A stretch of 64,000 nt of DNA from Oscillospiraceae bacterium (GCA_003514385.1 DOQR01000004.1:517036-581035); one strand, 5' to 3'; counted from the first letter of the stretch, positions 41,892 to 51,724 are shown. The notes: generated from the letters alone by a model not told the origin. Numbers and translations: made by a program.

Positions 41892-42839
41892 TTGAAGCTT
41901 TATCCCATGGTATTGACGCCCTTTGTCTCGGAAACTGTCTGGGGCGGGCGCAGGCTCATTGACGAATATTCCGTTGTCACAGACAAGCGAAACGCCGCCG
42001 AGGCGTGGGTCATGTCCGCGCACAAAAACGGCAGCTCAACAGTCGCAAACGGCGAATTTGCGGGGAAGACTCTTCGCGAAGTCTATCTCGAACACCCCGA
42101 GCTCGGCGGCAAAAACTGCGCGGGATTCTCTGATTTCCCGGTGCTGATAAAATTCATCGACGCCGCGGCGGATCTCTCGGTTCAGGTTCACCCCGACGAC
42201 GCCTACTGCCTGAAAAAGGGCAGCGGCGCGGGAAAGACCGAGTCGTGGTATATCCTCGACTGCGAACCGGGCGCCTATCTTCTGCTCGGCTTTGAAAAAG
42301 ACATAACCCGCGAGCAGTTCAGGCAGTCGATAACCGACGGCACACTGACCGACTATGTCAAGAAAGTCCCGGTCAAAAAGGGAGATTTCTTCTTTATAGA
42401 ATCCGGCACGCTCCACGCGATATGCAAGGGCATCCTGCTCGCCGAGGTTCAGCAGAACTCGGACACGACATACAGAATATATGACTACGGCCGCCTGGGC
42501 TTCGACGGCAAGCCGCGCGAGCTCCATGTTGAGGACGCGGTGAATGTCACGCACACGGGAGTATACAAAAATCCCTGCACGCCGAAAAAAGACGGCAATG
42601 TCACTAATCTTGTCGCCTGCCCGTTCTTTACGGAGCGCGTTCTCGATGTTAACGGCTCTTTTGACGGCTCTGCGGACGAAAAATCTTTTGTGTCGCTTCT
42701 TATCCTCGACGGCTCGGGTTCGCTTGAATGCGCTGGCGAGACTCTTGAATTTTCAAAGGGCGGCAGCATTTTCATTCCCGCAAACTGCGGCGAATACAAA
42801 ATAAACGGAGAAGCAAAGATCCTTGAAACAAGGGTCTGA
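41892..42839 (+). CDS. manA: mannose-6-phosphate isomerase, class I
   Basis: A 315-residue zinc enzyme that interconverts mannose-6-phosphate and fructose-6-phosphate. The zinc ligands lie in QVHPDD and in ESGTLHAICKGILLAEVQQNSDTTYRIYDYGR, both intact, and the start has the family's TVWGGRRL. It begins at TTG behind AAAGGAGAATG. It opens a six-gene operon with an ABC-F protein and a GH78 enzyme, and could feed mannose released by the GH38 enzyme elsewhere in the window into glycolysis. Confidence 0.92.
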   Translation: MKLYPMVLTPFVSETVWGGRRLIDEYSVVTDKRNAAEAWVMSAHKNGSSTVANGEFAGKTLREVYLEHPELGGKNCAGFSDFPVLIKFIDAAADLSVQVHPDDAYCLKKGSGAGKTESWYILDCEPGAYLLLGFEKDITREQFRQSITDGTLTDYVKKVPVKKGDFFFIESGTLHAICKGILLAEVQQNSDTTYRIYDYGRLGFDGKPRELHVEDAVNVTHTGVYKNPCTPKKDGNVTNLVACPFFTERVLDVNGSFDGSADEKSFVSLLILDGSGSLECAGETLEFSKGGSIFIPANCGEYKINGEAKILETRV

Positions 42840-42847
42840 TATTACAA

Positions 42848-44761
42848 ATGGCAGTTTTAAGCGTACAGAATCTTGATATGGAGTTCGGCGAGCGCACGCT
42901 GTTTTCCGGCGTGAGCTTTGAAGTCGGAGAGCGCGATAAGATAGGCTTCATCGGCTCGAACGCAACGGGCAAAACGACCCTCTTCAAGCTCATCACCGGC
43001 GAGCTTGAGCCGACCCTGGGCGGGGTATATCCCGGCAAAAATATAAAGATAGGCTATCTCGAACAGCACGCCTGCGCGGGGAGCCAAAAGACGGTCTATG
43101 ACGAGATGGAGAGCGTGTTCGAGCCTCTTATGAAAAAAGAGAAGCGGCTCGAAGAGCTCGCGGATCTCATCGAAGCGGGGCATGGCGACATCGACGCGCT
43201 AATCGCCGAGCAGAACAGACTGCACACCGAGTTTGAGGACGAGGGCGGGCTGACCTACAAAAGCCGCACGCGCTCGGCACTCACAGGTCTCGGATTCTCG
43301 GAGAGCGACTTCTCGCTCCCCTGCTCCCTGCTCTCGGGCGGTCAGCGGTCAAAGCTCGCGCTGGGCAAGCTGCTTTTGAGTGCGCCGGATTTGCTCCTGC
43401 TCGACGAGCCGACGAACCATATAGACCTGACAAGCCTCGAATGGCTCGAAAACTTCATCAACGACTACCGCGGCAGCGCGGTAATTATAAGCCATGACCG
43501 CTATTTTCTCGACAAAGTGACGACAAAAACGATGCTGCTCGAAAACGGCAGAATCGAGATGTTCAACGGCGGTTATTCCCGCTTTCTCGAGCAAAAGACC
43601 GAGCGCGACGAGATCGAACGCCGCCACTACGAGCGACAGATGGATGAGGTTCATCGCCTCGAGGGCATAATCGAACAGCAGCGCCGCTGGCGGCATTTCA
43701 TAACCGCGGACAGCAAGCAGAAGATGCTCGACAAGAAATTGGCGGAAATCGACGCACCCGACCGTTCGGCGAAAACTCTCGGCTTTTCGTTCGGCGAAGT
43801 CGAGCCGACAGGCAACGAAGTTCTGAATGTCAGGGGGCTGTCAAAGTCATTCGGCAGCAAGCATCTTTTCAGCGGCGTCGAGTTCCAGATACGCCGATCC
43901 GACCGCGCGTTTTTGCTCGGTCCAAACGGCTGCGGCAAAACTACTCTTTTAAAAATACTTATCGGCAAGGAGAAAGCCGACTCCGGCTCATATCTCTTTG
44001 GCGCAGGCGTTCAGGTCGGTTATTTCGACCAGACGCTCTCCTCGCTCAACAACAATAATACAGTACTTGATGAAATCTGGAATCTGCACCGAGATTTCAC
44101 CGAGGCGCACGTGCGCACTCTGCTCGGGCAGTTTCTGTTCTGCGCGGACGATGTTTTCAAGAAGATAGAGACTCTGAGCGGCGGCGAAAAAGCGCGGCTT
44201 TCGCTCCTGAAGCTGATGCTCTCGGGCGCAAATGTCCTGCTGCTCGACGAGCCGACGAACCATCTTGATATTCCCTCGCGCGAGGCGCTCGAATCGGCTC
44301 TGCTCGATTTCGGCGGCACGATGCTCGTCGTGTCCCACGACAGATATTTTATAAATAAGTTATCCACCCGCGTGCTGTCGATAGACATGAACGGCGCGGA
44401 GAGCTTCGAGGGCGGCTACGACGACTATGCGGCGACAATCGCCGAGCAGAGCGCGGAGAAGCCGAAAGCTGCTAAGACCATGGGCAAGGGCGGCGAGGAC
44501 TACAAGCGCCGCAAGGAGCGCGAGAGCGAGCTGCGCCGCACGATAACCGCGATAAAGAAATGCGAAGAGCGGATAAACGAGCTCGACGGACTGATAGCGA
44601 AAACCAACGAAGAGATGTCGACCCCCGAAGCGGCGGCGGACTACGCGCGCGTCATGGAGCTGACGGAAACGCTCGGCAAGTTCAATGACGAGCAGACCGA
44701 GCTCATGATGCAGTGGGAAGAGCTCGAAAACAGAAAAGCTCAACTTGATGGAGAGAAATAA
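42848..44761 (+). CDS. ABC-F family ATPase
   Basis: A 637-residue soluble protein with two ABC domains (Walker A GSNATGKTT and GPNGCGKTT, signatures LSGGQRS and LSGGEKARL, Walker B LLLLDEPTNHIDL and LLLDEPTNHLDI), separated by the interdomain linker (QKTERDEIERRHYERQMDEVHRLEG). It has a C-terminal coiled coil (about 545-637). It acts on ribosomes, not membranes. The coiled coil points to the YdiF/Uup-like group rather than to antibiotic resistance types. It lies eight bases after manA. Confidence 0.94.
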   Translation: MAVLSVQNLDMEFGERTLFSGVSFEVGERDKIGFIGSNATGKTTLFKLITGELEPTLGGVYPGKNIKIGYLEQHACAGSQKTVYDEMESVFEPLMKKEKRLEELADLIEAGHGDIDALIAEQNRLHTEFEDEGGLTYKSRTRSALTGLGFSESDFSLPCSLLSGGQRSKLALGKLLLSAPDLLLLDEPTNHIDLTSLEWLENFINDYRGSAVIISHDRYFLDKVTTKTMLLENGRIEMFNGGYSRFLEQKTERDEIERRHYERQMDEVHRLEGIIEQQRRWRHFITADSKQKMLDKKLAEIDAPDRSAKTLGFSFGEVEPTGNEVLNVRGLSKSFGSKHLFSGVEFQIRRSDRAFLLGPNGCGKTTLLKILIGKEKADSGSYLFGAGVQVGYFDQTLSSLNNNNTVLDEIWNLHRDFTEAHVRTLLGQFLFCADDVFKKIETLSGGEKARLSLLKLMLSGANVLLLDEPTNHLDIPSREALESALLDFGGTMLVVSHDRYFINKLSTRVLSIDMNGAESFEGGYDDYAATIAEQSAEKPKAAKTMGKGGEDYKRRKERESELRRTITAIKKCEERINELDGLIAKTNEEMSTPEAAADYARVMELTETLGKFNDEQTELMMQWEELENRKAQLDGEK

Positions 44762-44762
44762 C

Positions 44763-46949
44763 ATGAACTTCAGCGAACTTTTCGGGAATGCTCAATGGGT
44801 GACCTGCGACAGCGGCTGCACTTCGCCGGTTATAAAAGGCGGCTTCTTCATCGAAGAGCCGAAGAAAGCGGAGATAACCATCTGCGGGCTCGGCTTCTTC
44901 CGCCTGTGGATAAACGGGCACGAGGTGTCCGAGGACAAATTCGTCCCCGTCAACAGCCAGTACTGCAAGCGCGATCTGACGGCATTTGAATATCCTATCC
45001 TGGACGAACTGTCTTACCGCACATACGCCGTGAGATATGACATATCTGAATTTGTTGTTGACGGCAAAAATGATATCCGCGTCATTCTCGGCTGCGGCTG
45101 GTTCGCCCAGCAGAAGCGCAGCGCCGAGGGGTTCGCAAAATACGGCGACATAAAGCTCTGCTATAAAATCGACGCCGAGAATAAAAGCGGCAAAAAATAT
45201 ACTTTTATTTCCGATGAGAACCTTGAATGGAAGCAGAGCCGCATAATCGAAAATAACATATATTTCGGCGAGGTTCACGACATGAGCCTTGCAGACGAGC
45301 TGACGGCGAACAGCGGCTTTCAAAATGTTATCAAAGCCCCGGCGCATGAGACTCAGTTTTTCGTTCAGGACTGCCCGGCGGACAGAGTGGAACGCGTGAT
45401 AAAGCCCGTGAAGCTCTTTGACCTCGGCGAAGTTTCAATATACGACATGGGCGAGAATATTTCGGGCTATCCGGTTGTTGCGGCAACGGTTGACGGCGCG
45501 AATATAACCATCAGATGCAGCGAGGAAATAAACCCGGACGGCACGCTGAATTTCGACTCCTGCGACCGCGGGCAGATTCAAAAAGACGAATATCGCAACG
45601 CGAAAAAGGTCGAAGAGTGCATGCCCTGGTTTACCTGGCACGGCTTTCGGTATTTCGAGCTGACGAACAACGCCGAGCCTGTGCGCTGCGAAGTAGTTCA
45701 CTCAAACTGCGCCGTGACCTCGTCGTTCGAGTCGGACAGCGAGATGCTCAACTGGCTCTACGACGCATATATCAGAACGCAGCTGAGCAACATGCATTCG
45801 GGCGTGCCCTCGGACTGCCCGCATATAGAGCGACTCGGCTACACCGGCGACGGTCAGCTCTGCTGCGAAGCGGCGATGATGCTTTTGGATTCGCAGAAAT
45901 TCTATAAAAAGTGGCTCGAGGATATCTCCGACTGCCAGAGCATCGGAAACGGTCACGTCCAGCACACTGCGCCTTTCATGGGCGGCGGCGGAGGCCCCGC
46001 AGGCTGGGGCGGCGCGATAGCGGTCGTGCCGTATGAGATGTATAAAATATACGGCGACAAAGAGACTTTCCGCCGTTATCTGCCGAAGATTCTTCGGTAT
46101 TTTGATTATCTCGACTCGCGAAGCTCCGGCGGTCTCGTCTGCCGCGAGGAAGAGGGCGGCTGGTGCCTCGGCGACTGGTGCACGCCCGAACAAATAACAA
46201 TATGCGAGCCGTTCGTCAACACCGCGCTCTATGTCAAGCAGATGATAATGACAAAAGAAGCATCGGAGGCTATCGGCGAAAGCGAAACTGCCGCCATGCT
46301 CGAAAAGCGCATAGAAGAAAAGAAGCAGGCTATTCTCAGCGCATATTACAGCCCGCAGACCGGCTCGTTTATCGGCGACGCGCAGAGTGCAAACAGTTTT
46401 GCTGTTGATATCGGACTCGGCGGCGAGCGCGCTTTCAACAATACAAAAAAGAAATACGACGCCGCAGATGCTTTTGACACCGGCATTTTCGGCACGGATA
46501 TTCTAACCCGCGTGCTGTTTGAGTGCGGCTGCGCCGACACGGCTTTTCATCTGCTGACTTCAACGGGCAAAGGCTCGTTCTATAACATGAAAAAGCAGGG
46601 CGCGACGACCATCTGGGAGAACTGGGACGGCGAGCGCTCGCACAGCCATCCGATGTTCGGCGCGGTGACGCGGTATCTGTTCTCGTTCATTCTCGGCATC
46701 ACGCAGGAGAAAAACTCGGCTGGCTATGAAAAAATCGTCATTGCTCCGCAGATTCCCGACGGGCTCAACCGCGCGAGCGGTCACATAACCACGGTGCGCG
46801 GCGAAATAGCCGTCTCATTTGTCAGAACGGAGCGCGAGATGGACTTCTATGTAACCGTTCCGCAAAAGGCGTGGTTCACTTACGGCAGCGACTGCGAATA
46901 TGAACTCTGGGAAGGCGAAAATCATATCCACATTGATTTTGAGGAGTAA
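44763..46949 (+). CDS. alpha-L-rhamnosidase, GH78-like
   Basis: A 728-residue protein with the GH78 order: two N-terminal beta domains (GFFRLWINGHEV, YAVRYDISEFVVDGKNDIRVILGCGW), then an (alpha/alpha)6 barrel. It carries the family signature DCPHIERLGYTGDGQ, a second glutamate region (AIWENW-like TTIWENWDGERSHSHPMFG) and a C-terminal beta domain. It has no signal peptide, so it should cleave rhamnose from imported saccharides. The start MNFSEL follows GGAGAGAAATA. It stands in the manA operon with a two-base gap to the ABC-F gene. Confidence 0.9.
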   Translation: MNFSELFGNAQWVTCDSGCTSPVIKGGFFIEEPKKAEITICGLGFFRLWINGHEVSEDKFVPVNSQYCKRDLTAFEYPILDELSYRTYAVRYDISEFVVDGKNDIRVILGCGWFAQQKRSAEGFAKYGDIKLCYKIDAENKSGKKYTFISDENLEWKQSRIIENNIYFGEVHDMSLADELTANSGFQNVIKAPAHETQFFVQDCPADRVERVIKPVKLFDLGEVSIYDMGENISGYPVVAATVDGANITIRCSEEINPDGTLNFDSCDRGQIQKDEYRNAKKVEECMPWFTWHGFRYFELTNNAEPVRCEVVHSNCAVTSSFESDSEMLNWLYDAYIRTQLSNMHSGVPSDCPHIERLGYTGDGQLCCEAAMMLLDSQKFYKKWLEDISDCQSIGNGHVQHTAPFMGGGGGPAGWGGAIAVVPYEMYKIYGDKETFRRYLPKILRYFDYLDSRSSGGLVCREEEGGWCLGDWCTPEQITICEPFVNTALYVKQMIMTKEASEAIGESETAAMLEKRIEEKKQAILSAYYSPQTGSFIGDAQSANSFAVDIGLGGERAFNNTKKKYDAADAFDTGIFGTDILTRVLFECGCADTAFHLLTSTGKGSFYNMKKQGATTIWENWDGERSHSHPMFGAVTRYLFSFILGITQEKNSAGYEKIVIAPQIPDGLNRASGHITTVRGEIAVSFVRTEREMDFYVTVPQKAWFTYGSDCEYELWEGENHIHIDFEE

Positions 46950-46952
46950 AAT

Positions 46953-47516
46953 ATGGCTATAATCATCACAAATTACAGCGAAAAATATCGGGACGATGTC
47001 CGCAATATCTGCCTTGACACGGCGGGCAGCAACGCGCGCGAAGAAAAGTCAATGCGCTTTTTGCTCGCGACCTTCTGCGACTACTATATAGACCGCGAGG
47101 CAGAGCACTGCTTCATCGCCGTCGATGAGAACACGGACAGCGCGGTCGGCTATATCTTCTGCGCGCCGGACTATCAAAAATACAAGCGTATATTCAAAGC
47201 CGAATATCTCCCGCGCGTCAAGGGCTGTAAAAAAGGAGATATAATTGAGTCGTGGGCATCCGTAAACGGCCCCGCTATATTCGCAAGAAGCTATCCCGCG
47301 CATATGCACATCAATATAAAGCCCGGCTATCAGCACTGCGGCATAGGCACCCGCCTGTTCGCGGCTCTGACCGAGCATCTCAGAGAGATCGGCTGCAAGG
47401 GCGTTATGCTGGTGGTCGATTCATATAACACCAACGCAATAAATTTCTATAAAAAGAACAAGTTTGATATCATATTCCCTCTGCGCGTCTGCACGGTCAT
47501 GGCGCGCAGGGTCTGA
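46953..47516 (+). CDS. GNAT-family acetyltransferase
   Basis: A 187-residue protein with an N-acetyltransferase fold. The acetyl-CoA loop is PGYQHCGIGTRLF, followed by LREIGCKGVMLVVDSYNTNAINFYKKNKF, a standard motif B. The N-terminal part (NICLDTAGSNA..) and ARSYPAHMHINIK resemble GNATs found beside sugar-hydrolase genes. It starts four bases after the GH78 stop behind GAGGAG. The substrate is unknown. Confidence 0.85.
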   Translation: MAIIITNYSEKYRDDVRNICLDTAGSNAREEKSMRFLLATFCDYYIDREAEHCFIAVDENTDSAVGYIFCAPDYQKYKRIFKAEYLPRVKGCKKGDIIESWASVNGPAIFARSYPAHMHINIKPGYQHCGIGTRLFAALTEHLREIGCKGVMLVVDSYNTNAINFYKKNKFDIIFPLRVCTVMARRV

Positions 47517-47532
47517 GAAAGCAGGAAAAAAT

Positions 47533-48522
47533 ATGAAATTAGCCGTCATCGGCACGGGCTGGATAGTCAAAAGCTTTATCGACGGGTTGAAGTTCGCGCC
47601 CGATTTTGAACTCTTCGCCGTATATTCGCGTTCGCGCGAGCGCGGAGAAAAATTCGCAAAAGAGAACGGGATAAGTACAGTATACACCTCGCTCGACGAG
47701 CTCGCCGCCTCCCCTGCCGAGTGCGTCTATATCGCGAGCCCAAATGCCCTGCATTATACTCAGAGCAAAAAAATGCTCGAAAGCGGAAAGCATGTCATCT
47801 GCGAAAAGCCGATAACAGTGACGCCCGACGAGTTTTCGGAGCTCTGTGAGCTTGCGGACGGAAATAAGCTCATATATATCGAAGCTATAATGTATATGCA
47901 CTCGCCCGTGCGGGCGGCGCTCAGAGAAGCTCTCGGGGACATCGGCAAGGTCTGGACTGCGCATTTTGATTTTTCGCAGTATTCGTCAAAATATCCAGCC
48001 TATCTTCGCGGCGGGCTGCCGAATATTTTCAACCCCGCCATGGCTACGGGCAGTCTCATGGATCTCGGCATTTACTGCGTCTATCCTGCAATCGATCTGT
48101 TCGGCGAGCCGAAAACCGTCTCGGCAGTATCGGCATTTCTCGAAAGTGGAGCTGACGCGGCAACCGCCGTCTCGATGCTAAGTAAAAACACCGCGATAAC
48201 AATGACAAGCTGCAAAACCGGGCAGGATCACGCGGGCTCGCAGATAATCGGCGAGCGCGGTAGCATAAAAATCGGCTCAATTTCAAAGCTCACGGATATC
48301 GAACTTGTGATGAACGACGGGACGAGCCGCATTATCTGCGGCGACACGCCGAAAGATGAACTCATGGGCAACGAGGCTCGCGCGTTTTACGAGCTGATAA
48401 CAGAGCCGGAAAACAACAGAGAAAAATACAGAGAGCTGCGCGAAACGGCGCTCTCTGTGAGCCGCACGATGCAGCGCATACGCGAGTCGGCGGGAATAAA
48501 ATTTGACGGAGGGATATCATGA
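47533..48522 (+). CDS. Gfo/Idh/MocA-family oxidoreductase
   Basis: A 329-residue NAD(P)-dependent sugar oxidoreductase. It shows the Rossmann start VIGTGWIVKSF, the family motif CEKPITVTPDEF and the C-terminal substrate domain with GSLMDLGIYCVYPAIDLFG. The start MKLAVI was chosen over the longer reading, which overlaps the GNAT gene. Such enzymes act on free sugars or glycosides. A different member of the family lies at 53955. Confidence 0.9.
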   Translation: MKLAVIGTGWIVKSFIDGLKFAPDFELFAVYSRSRERGEKFAKENGISTVYTSLDELAASPAECVYIASPNALHYTQSKKMLESGKHVICEKPITVTPDEFSELCELADGNKLIYIEAIMYMHSPVRAALREALGDIGKVWTAHFDFSQYSSKYPAYLRGGLPNIFNPAMATGSLMDLGIYCVYPAIDLFGEPKTVSAVSAFLESGADAATAVSMLSKNTAITMTSCKTGQDHAGSQIIGERGSIKIGSISKLTDIELVMNDGTSRIICGDTPKDELMGNEARAFYELITEPENNREKYRELRETALSVSRTMQRIRESAGIKFDGGIS

Positions 48523-48818
48523 AATATGTAAAAACAGGCAATGTCCTCGCGGTAAGGCTTGACCCGGGCGAGGAAATAATCGCGTCGGTGCTGAAGATAG
48601 CAAAGGAAGAAGATATCCGCTTTGCCGAGATATCAGCCATCGGAGCGGTAGGGCGCGCGGTGTTCGGGCTATACGACCTCGAAGAGCAGAAATACCACAG
48701 CCTGACATTTGTTCAGCCGCTCGAGCTTGTCTCGTTAAACGGCAATCTCAGCCGCAAGGACGGCGAACCTTATCTCCACCTCCACGCCGCGTTCGCGGAC
48801 GAAAAAGGCGCCGTCCGC
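48519..48818 (+). pseudogene. PPC/DUF296-domain gene, 3' truncated
   Basis: The first 97 or so residues are a normal PPC (plants and prokaryotes conserved) domain: GNVLAVRLDPGEEIIASVLKIA, FAEISAIGAVGRAVFGLYD, LELVSLNGNLSR, EPYLHLHAAFADEKG. The domain should continue for about 40 more residues (normally with GGHL). Instead the frame continues to 48980 through the antisense of a DarA gene, which is not real coding. It overlaps the upstream oxidoreductase stop by four bases and closes the six-gene operon. The join lies near 48800-48818. Confidence 0.8.
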
Positions 48819-48959
48819 GCCGATGAGGAAAGTCGTGTTGCCGACCATGAGGAATCCGCCCGTGGTCGAGAGTTTCGTCACCGTGTAGCCTTCCTTCGTC
48901 AGAGCCGAGGAAACAACCGCGCTGTCATCATTATTAACAATAGCTATCAAAAGTTTCAT
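48807..48959 (-). pseudogene. darA: cyclic-di-AMP receptor DarA gene, 3' truncated
   Basis: The frame from the ATG at 48959 (behind GAGGAG) reads MKLLIAIVNNDDSAVVSSAL, then TKEGYTVTKLSTTGGFLMVGNTTFLIGAD, the first half of DarA/PII-like proteins of about 109 residues. After LIGAD the reading enters the antisense of the PPC gene and no longer resembles the family. The second half, including the remaining beta strands of the ligand pocket, is gone. It should be non-functional unless the assembly is wrong here. Confidence 0.8.
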
Positions 48960-48976
48960 TATATTCATTCTCCTCA

Positions 48977-49462
48977 TTAAATTTTCGGATCTATCATCTT
49001 GCGGCTCTTCTTGTCGAGCTTGCGGACATCGGGTATCTCGTACCTGTTGTCGTTCGCGTCTTTTATTAATATGCGCCCGTCATAGAGCGGCTTTACCGCC
49101 GTGAGATGATTTCTTATCTCAAAAGTGCATATTCCCCTGTCCGTCTCGACCGTCCACATCCAGATAAGGAATTTTTCGCGCATCTTTATGAATCGCTTTA
49201 TCCGCGGGATCATATAGTATTCGTCGAGGCACTGCTCGACAGCCTCTTTCGACTCCGGCAGAAGATTGTCGATGTTTCTTATCACCGCTATCTCCTCGCC
49301 CTCGCTGTCGATCAGCGAAATGTATCTGCTGAGTCCGGTTATGGGGAACATTCTGTGCAGTTCGAGTCCCTCGAACTTCTCGCCTGAGTAAAACTCGGCA
49401 TCGACGAAAATCCCGTCCCGGCGAGTGAATTTCACTTCCGGTCCGTCAATATATCTCGGCAT
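48977..49462 (-). CDS. DUF1854 protein
   Basis: A 161-residue protein with the DUF1854 pattern (HRMFPITGLSRYISLIDSEGEEIAVIRNIDNLLPESKEAVEQ.LDEYYMIPRI). It is mostly beta, with no signal peptide or membrane helix. DUF1854 genes are known to stand beside a particular group of ABC exporters, as here, where the ABC gene ends 12 bases upstream. The function is unknown. Confidence 0.85.
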   Translation of the reverse strand: MPRYIDGPEVKFTRRDGIFVDAEFYSGEKFEGLELHRMFPITGLSRYISLIDSEGEEIAVIRNIDNLLPESKEAVEQCLDEYYMIPRIKRFIKMREKFLIWMWTVETDRGICTFEIRNHLTAVKPLYDGRILIKDANDNRYEIPDVRKLDKKSRKMIDPKI

Positions 49463-49474
49463 TGCGCTCCCCCC

Positions 49475-51724
49475 TTATTCAAAATTCTCGGCGGCTTTTT
49501 TCTTCTGAAGCTGTTCGCCCATGGACTGGATCTCAATGAGTTTGTAGTACTTGCCCTTGAGCGCCATGAGTTCTTCGGGAGTGCCGCATTCGATTATCTC
49601 GCCGTGGTCGACGACAACTATCTTGTTCGCCTTGCGCAAAGTTGAAAGACGGTGGGCGATCATGAGCGTTGTGCGCCCGGATATCAGCCTCTCTATCGCG
49701 CCCTGAATAAGATTTTCGGTCTCGGAATCGACCGCCGCCGTCGCCTCGTCGAAGATGAGTATGCTCGGGTTTTTGAGCACCGCGCGGGCTATAGATACGC
49801 GCTGCTTCTCGCCGCCGGAGAGTCCGACTCCGCGCTCGCCGAGCATGGTGTCGTATGCATCGGGCATGCGGCGGATGAAGCCGTCCGCGTTCGCGACCTC
49901 CGCCGCGTGGAGCACCTGCTCAACATGGACATCCGCGCTGCCGTAGGCGATATTATTATATATCGTGTCTCTGAACATCAGCGGCTCCTGCTGGACGAAG
50001 CCGATCGAGTTTCTGTAATATCTCAGGTCGATGTCCCTGATGTTTATTCCGTCGACGAGTATCTCGCCGTCGTATTCGTCATAGTAGCGCATCAGCAGAT
50101 TTATCAGCGTCGATTTGCCGGAGCCCGTTGTTCCGACTATGCCGACTATGTCGCCCGGCTCTATAGTCAGATTTATGTTTGAGAGGACTTTCTTCGAGCG
50201 GTCGAACGCAAAGTTGACATTCTTGAATTCAATCTTGCCCTCCATGCGCTTGAGTTCTTTTCCCTGACCGAAATCGTGCTCGGGCTCGGCATCGAGGATA
50301 TCGAGTATCTTTTCGGCGGACGCTAATGTATTTTGATATGTGTCGCCGATATTCGCAAAGAAGTTGACCGGGTTATAGAACATGCTCGCATATGAGATGA
50401 ACGACACGAGCAGACCGAGCGAGACTTCACTGCTGCCGGAGATGACGAGCTTACCGCCCATGAACCATATGACGAGCGTTCCGCAGGTCACGAGGAATGT
50501 TATCACCGACGGGAACACCGCAGAGGGCACGGCGGCTTTTTTGTCCTCCTTGAACCACTCGTCGCAGTAGGCATTGAAGCGTTTGACCGTCTTTCGCTCA
50601 TTCGTGAACGCTTTTATCACTCGCACGCTCGGTATCGTGTCGGCGAGCATCGAAGAGATCGCCGCGGAGCGCCGCCACATGCGCATATATTTGGGTCCGA
50701 GCACCTTGCCGAACCGCTTGCCGACAAACACGACTATCGGCACGGGAATGAGCGAAAAGAGCGCCAGCCGCCAGCTCATCATAAACATTATGACTATCAG
50801 CCCCACGAGCGTAAACGCCTGAATGACCGCCTCCTGGGTTATCTTCATTATAAAATTCTGTATCACCGTCGCGTCGGAGTTGACGCGGTTTATGACGGAG
50901 CCTGTCGATATCCTGTCATAGAAGCTCATCGGCAGATACTGCGCCTTTTCATATATATCTTTCTTGAGATTTAAGACTATCCTGTCGCCGGATATTCTGA
51001 GCTTATACGCCCGAAAGCCGTTTATCACATACTGAAGAACGTACACCCCGAGCAGAAGCAAAATAACCGCCATAAGCCGTTTTGACGATTTCTGCGGGAT
51101 AACATCGTCGACCATTATCTTTGTGATATACGGCGGGACGAGCGAGAACGCCGTTGTGAGCACGGAGAGAATCATGCACACTATCAGCGGCTTTGTTTCG
51201 GGCTTGACATAGCCCGAAAATTTTGTGATGAGCTTGCGCTTGCCGGAGCAGTTGAGGCACTCGGCATCGGGCGAGGGCAATTTGCGTCCGCACTTCGGGC
51301 AGAAAGAGCGCTGCTTGAGATAGACGGACTTCACGACCTCCGCATCCTCGTCGGAATAGCCGTGTTCTTTCAACGAGTTCACGAACACCGCGCCTGCGTC
51401 CGCAACCTCGGCGGCGGCATAAGAAAAGCGCATGAGCGGCTTTCTCTTTCCGTTTGAAAATCTGACTCGAAACAGCGCGTTGCCGTAGAGCCGCTTGACA
51501 TCCGCCGACTCCATTTCATTATAGGCGATGCTGCACACGCCGCCGTCAAAGCTTCTGTCAAAGGCAATAAGCCCGTTTTTTGTGAAAACGAGCATTGAAT
51601 CCGCATATTTGCCTTTTAAATCAAGGTCACCCACGACGATAAATAAAACCTCTTCGCCGCGGGTCAATTCTTCGAACCGCTCCTCATATTGTCGCGGCAC
51701 GGGTTTGTTGGTTATTTCTTTCAT
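49475..51724 (-). CDS. ABC exporter with N-terminal beta domain and zinc ribbon
   Basis: A 749-residue protein. Residues 10-120 form a beta-rich domain (EEVLFIVVGDLDLKGKYADSMLVFTKNGLIAFDRS) similar to PH/GRAM-like domains. Residues 142-159 hold a four-cysteine zinc ribbon (CPKC..CLNC). From about 170 it is a standard exporter half: six membrane helices, Walker A GTTGSGKST, signature LSGGEKQRV and Walker B ILIFDEATAAVD. It would work as a homodimer. Its partner DUF1854 gene follows. The substrate is unknown; relatives in literature are tied to amino-acid polymer or peptide systems, which is only a lead. Confidence 0.88.
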   Translation of the reverse strand: MKEITNKPVPRQYEERFEELTRGEEVLFIVVGDLDLKGKYADSMLVFTKNGLIAFDRSFDGGVCSIAYNEMESADVKRLYGNALFRVRFSNGKRKPLMRFSYAAAEVADAGAVFVNSLKEHGYSDEDAEVVKSVYLKQRSFCPKCGRKLPSPDAECLNCSGKRKLITKFSGYVKPETKPLIVCMILSVLTTAFSLVPPYITKIMVDDVIPQKSSKRLMAVILLLLGVYVLQYVINGFRAYKLRISGDRIVLNLKKDIYEKAQYLPMSFYDRISTGSVINRVNSDATVIQNFIMKITQEAVIQAFTLVGLIVIMFMMSWRLALFSLIPVPIVVFVGKRFGKVLGPKYMRMWRRSAAISSMLADTIPSVRVIKAFTNERKTVKRFNAYCDEWFKEDKKAAVPSAVFPSVITFLVTCGTLVIWFMGGKLVISGSSEVSLGLLVSFISYASMFYNPVNFFANIGDTYQNTLASAEKILDILDAEPEHDFGQGKELKRMEGKIEFKNVNFAFDRSKKVLSNINLTIEPGDIVGIVGTTGSGKSTLINLLMRYYDEYDGEILVDGINIRDIDLRYYRNSIGFVQQEPLMFRDTIYNNIAYGSADVHVEQVLHAAEVANADGFIRRMPDAYDTMLGERGVGLSGGEKQRVSIARAVLKNPSILIFDEATAAVDSETENLIQGAIERLISGRTTLMIAHRLSTLRKANKIVVVDHGEIIECGTPEELMALKGKYYKLIEIQSMGEQLQKKKAAENFE

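Noticed and set aside
42845..44761. ABC-F protein as antibiotic resistance factor
   Set aside because: It has a long C-terminal coiled coil like housekeeping YdiF/Uup types, and there is no leader-peptide attenuator in front of it.
48819..48980. C-terminal 54 residues of the 48519 frame as part of a real protein
   Set aside because: They read antisense through the DarA remnant and have no PPC-like features.
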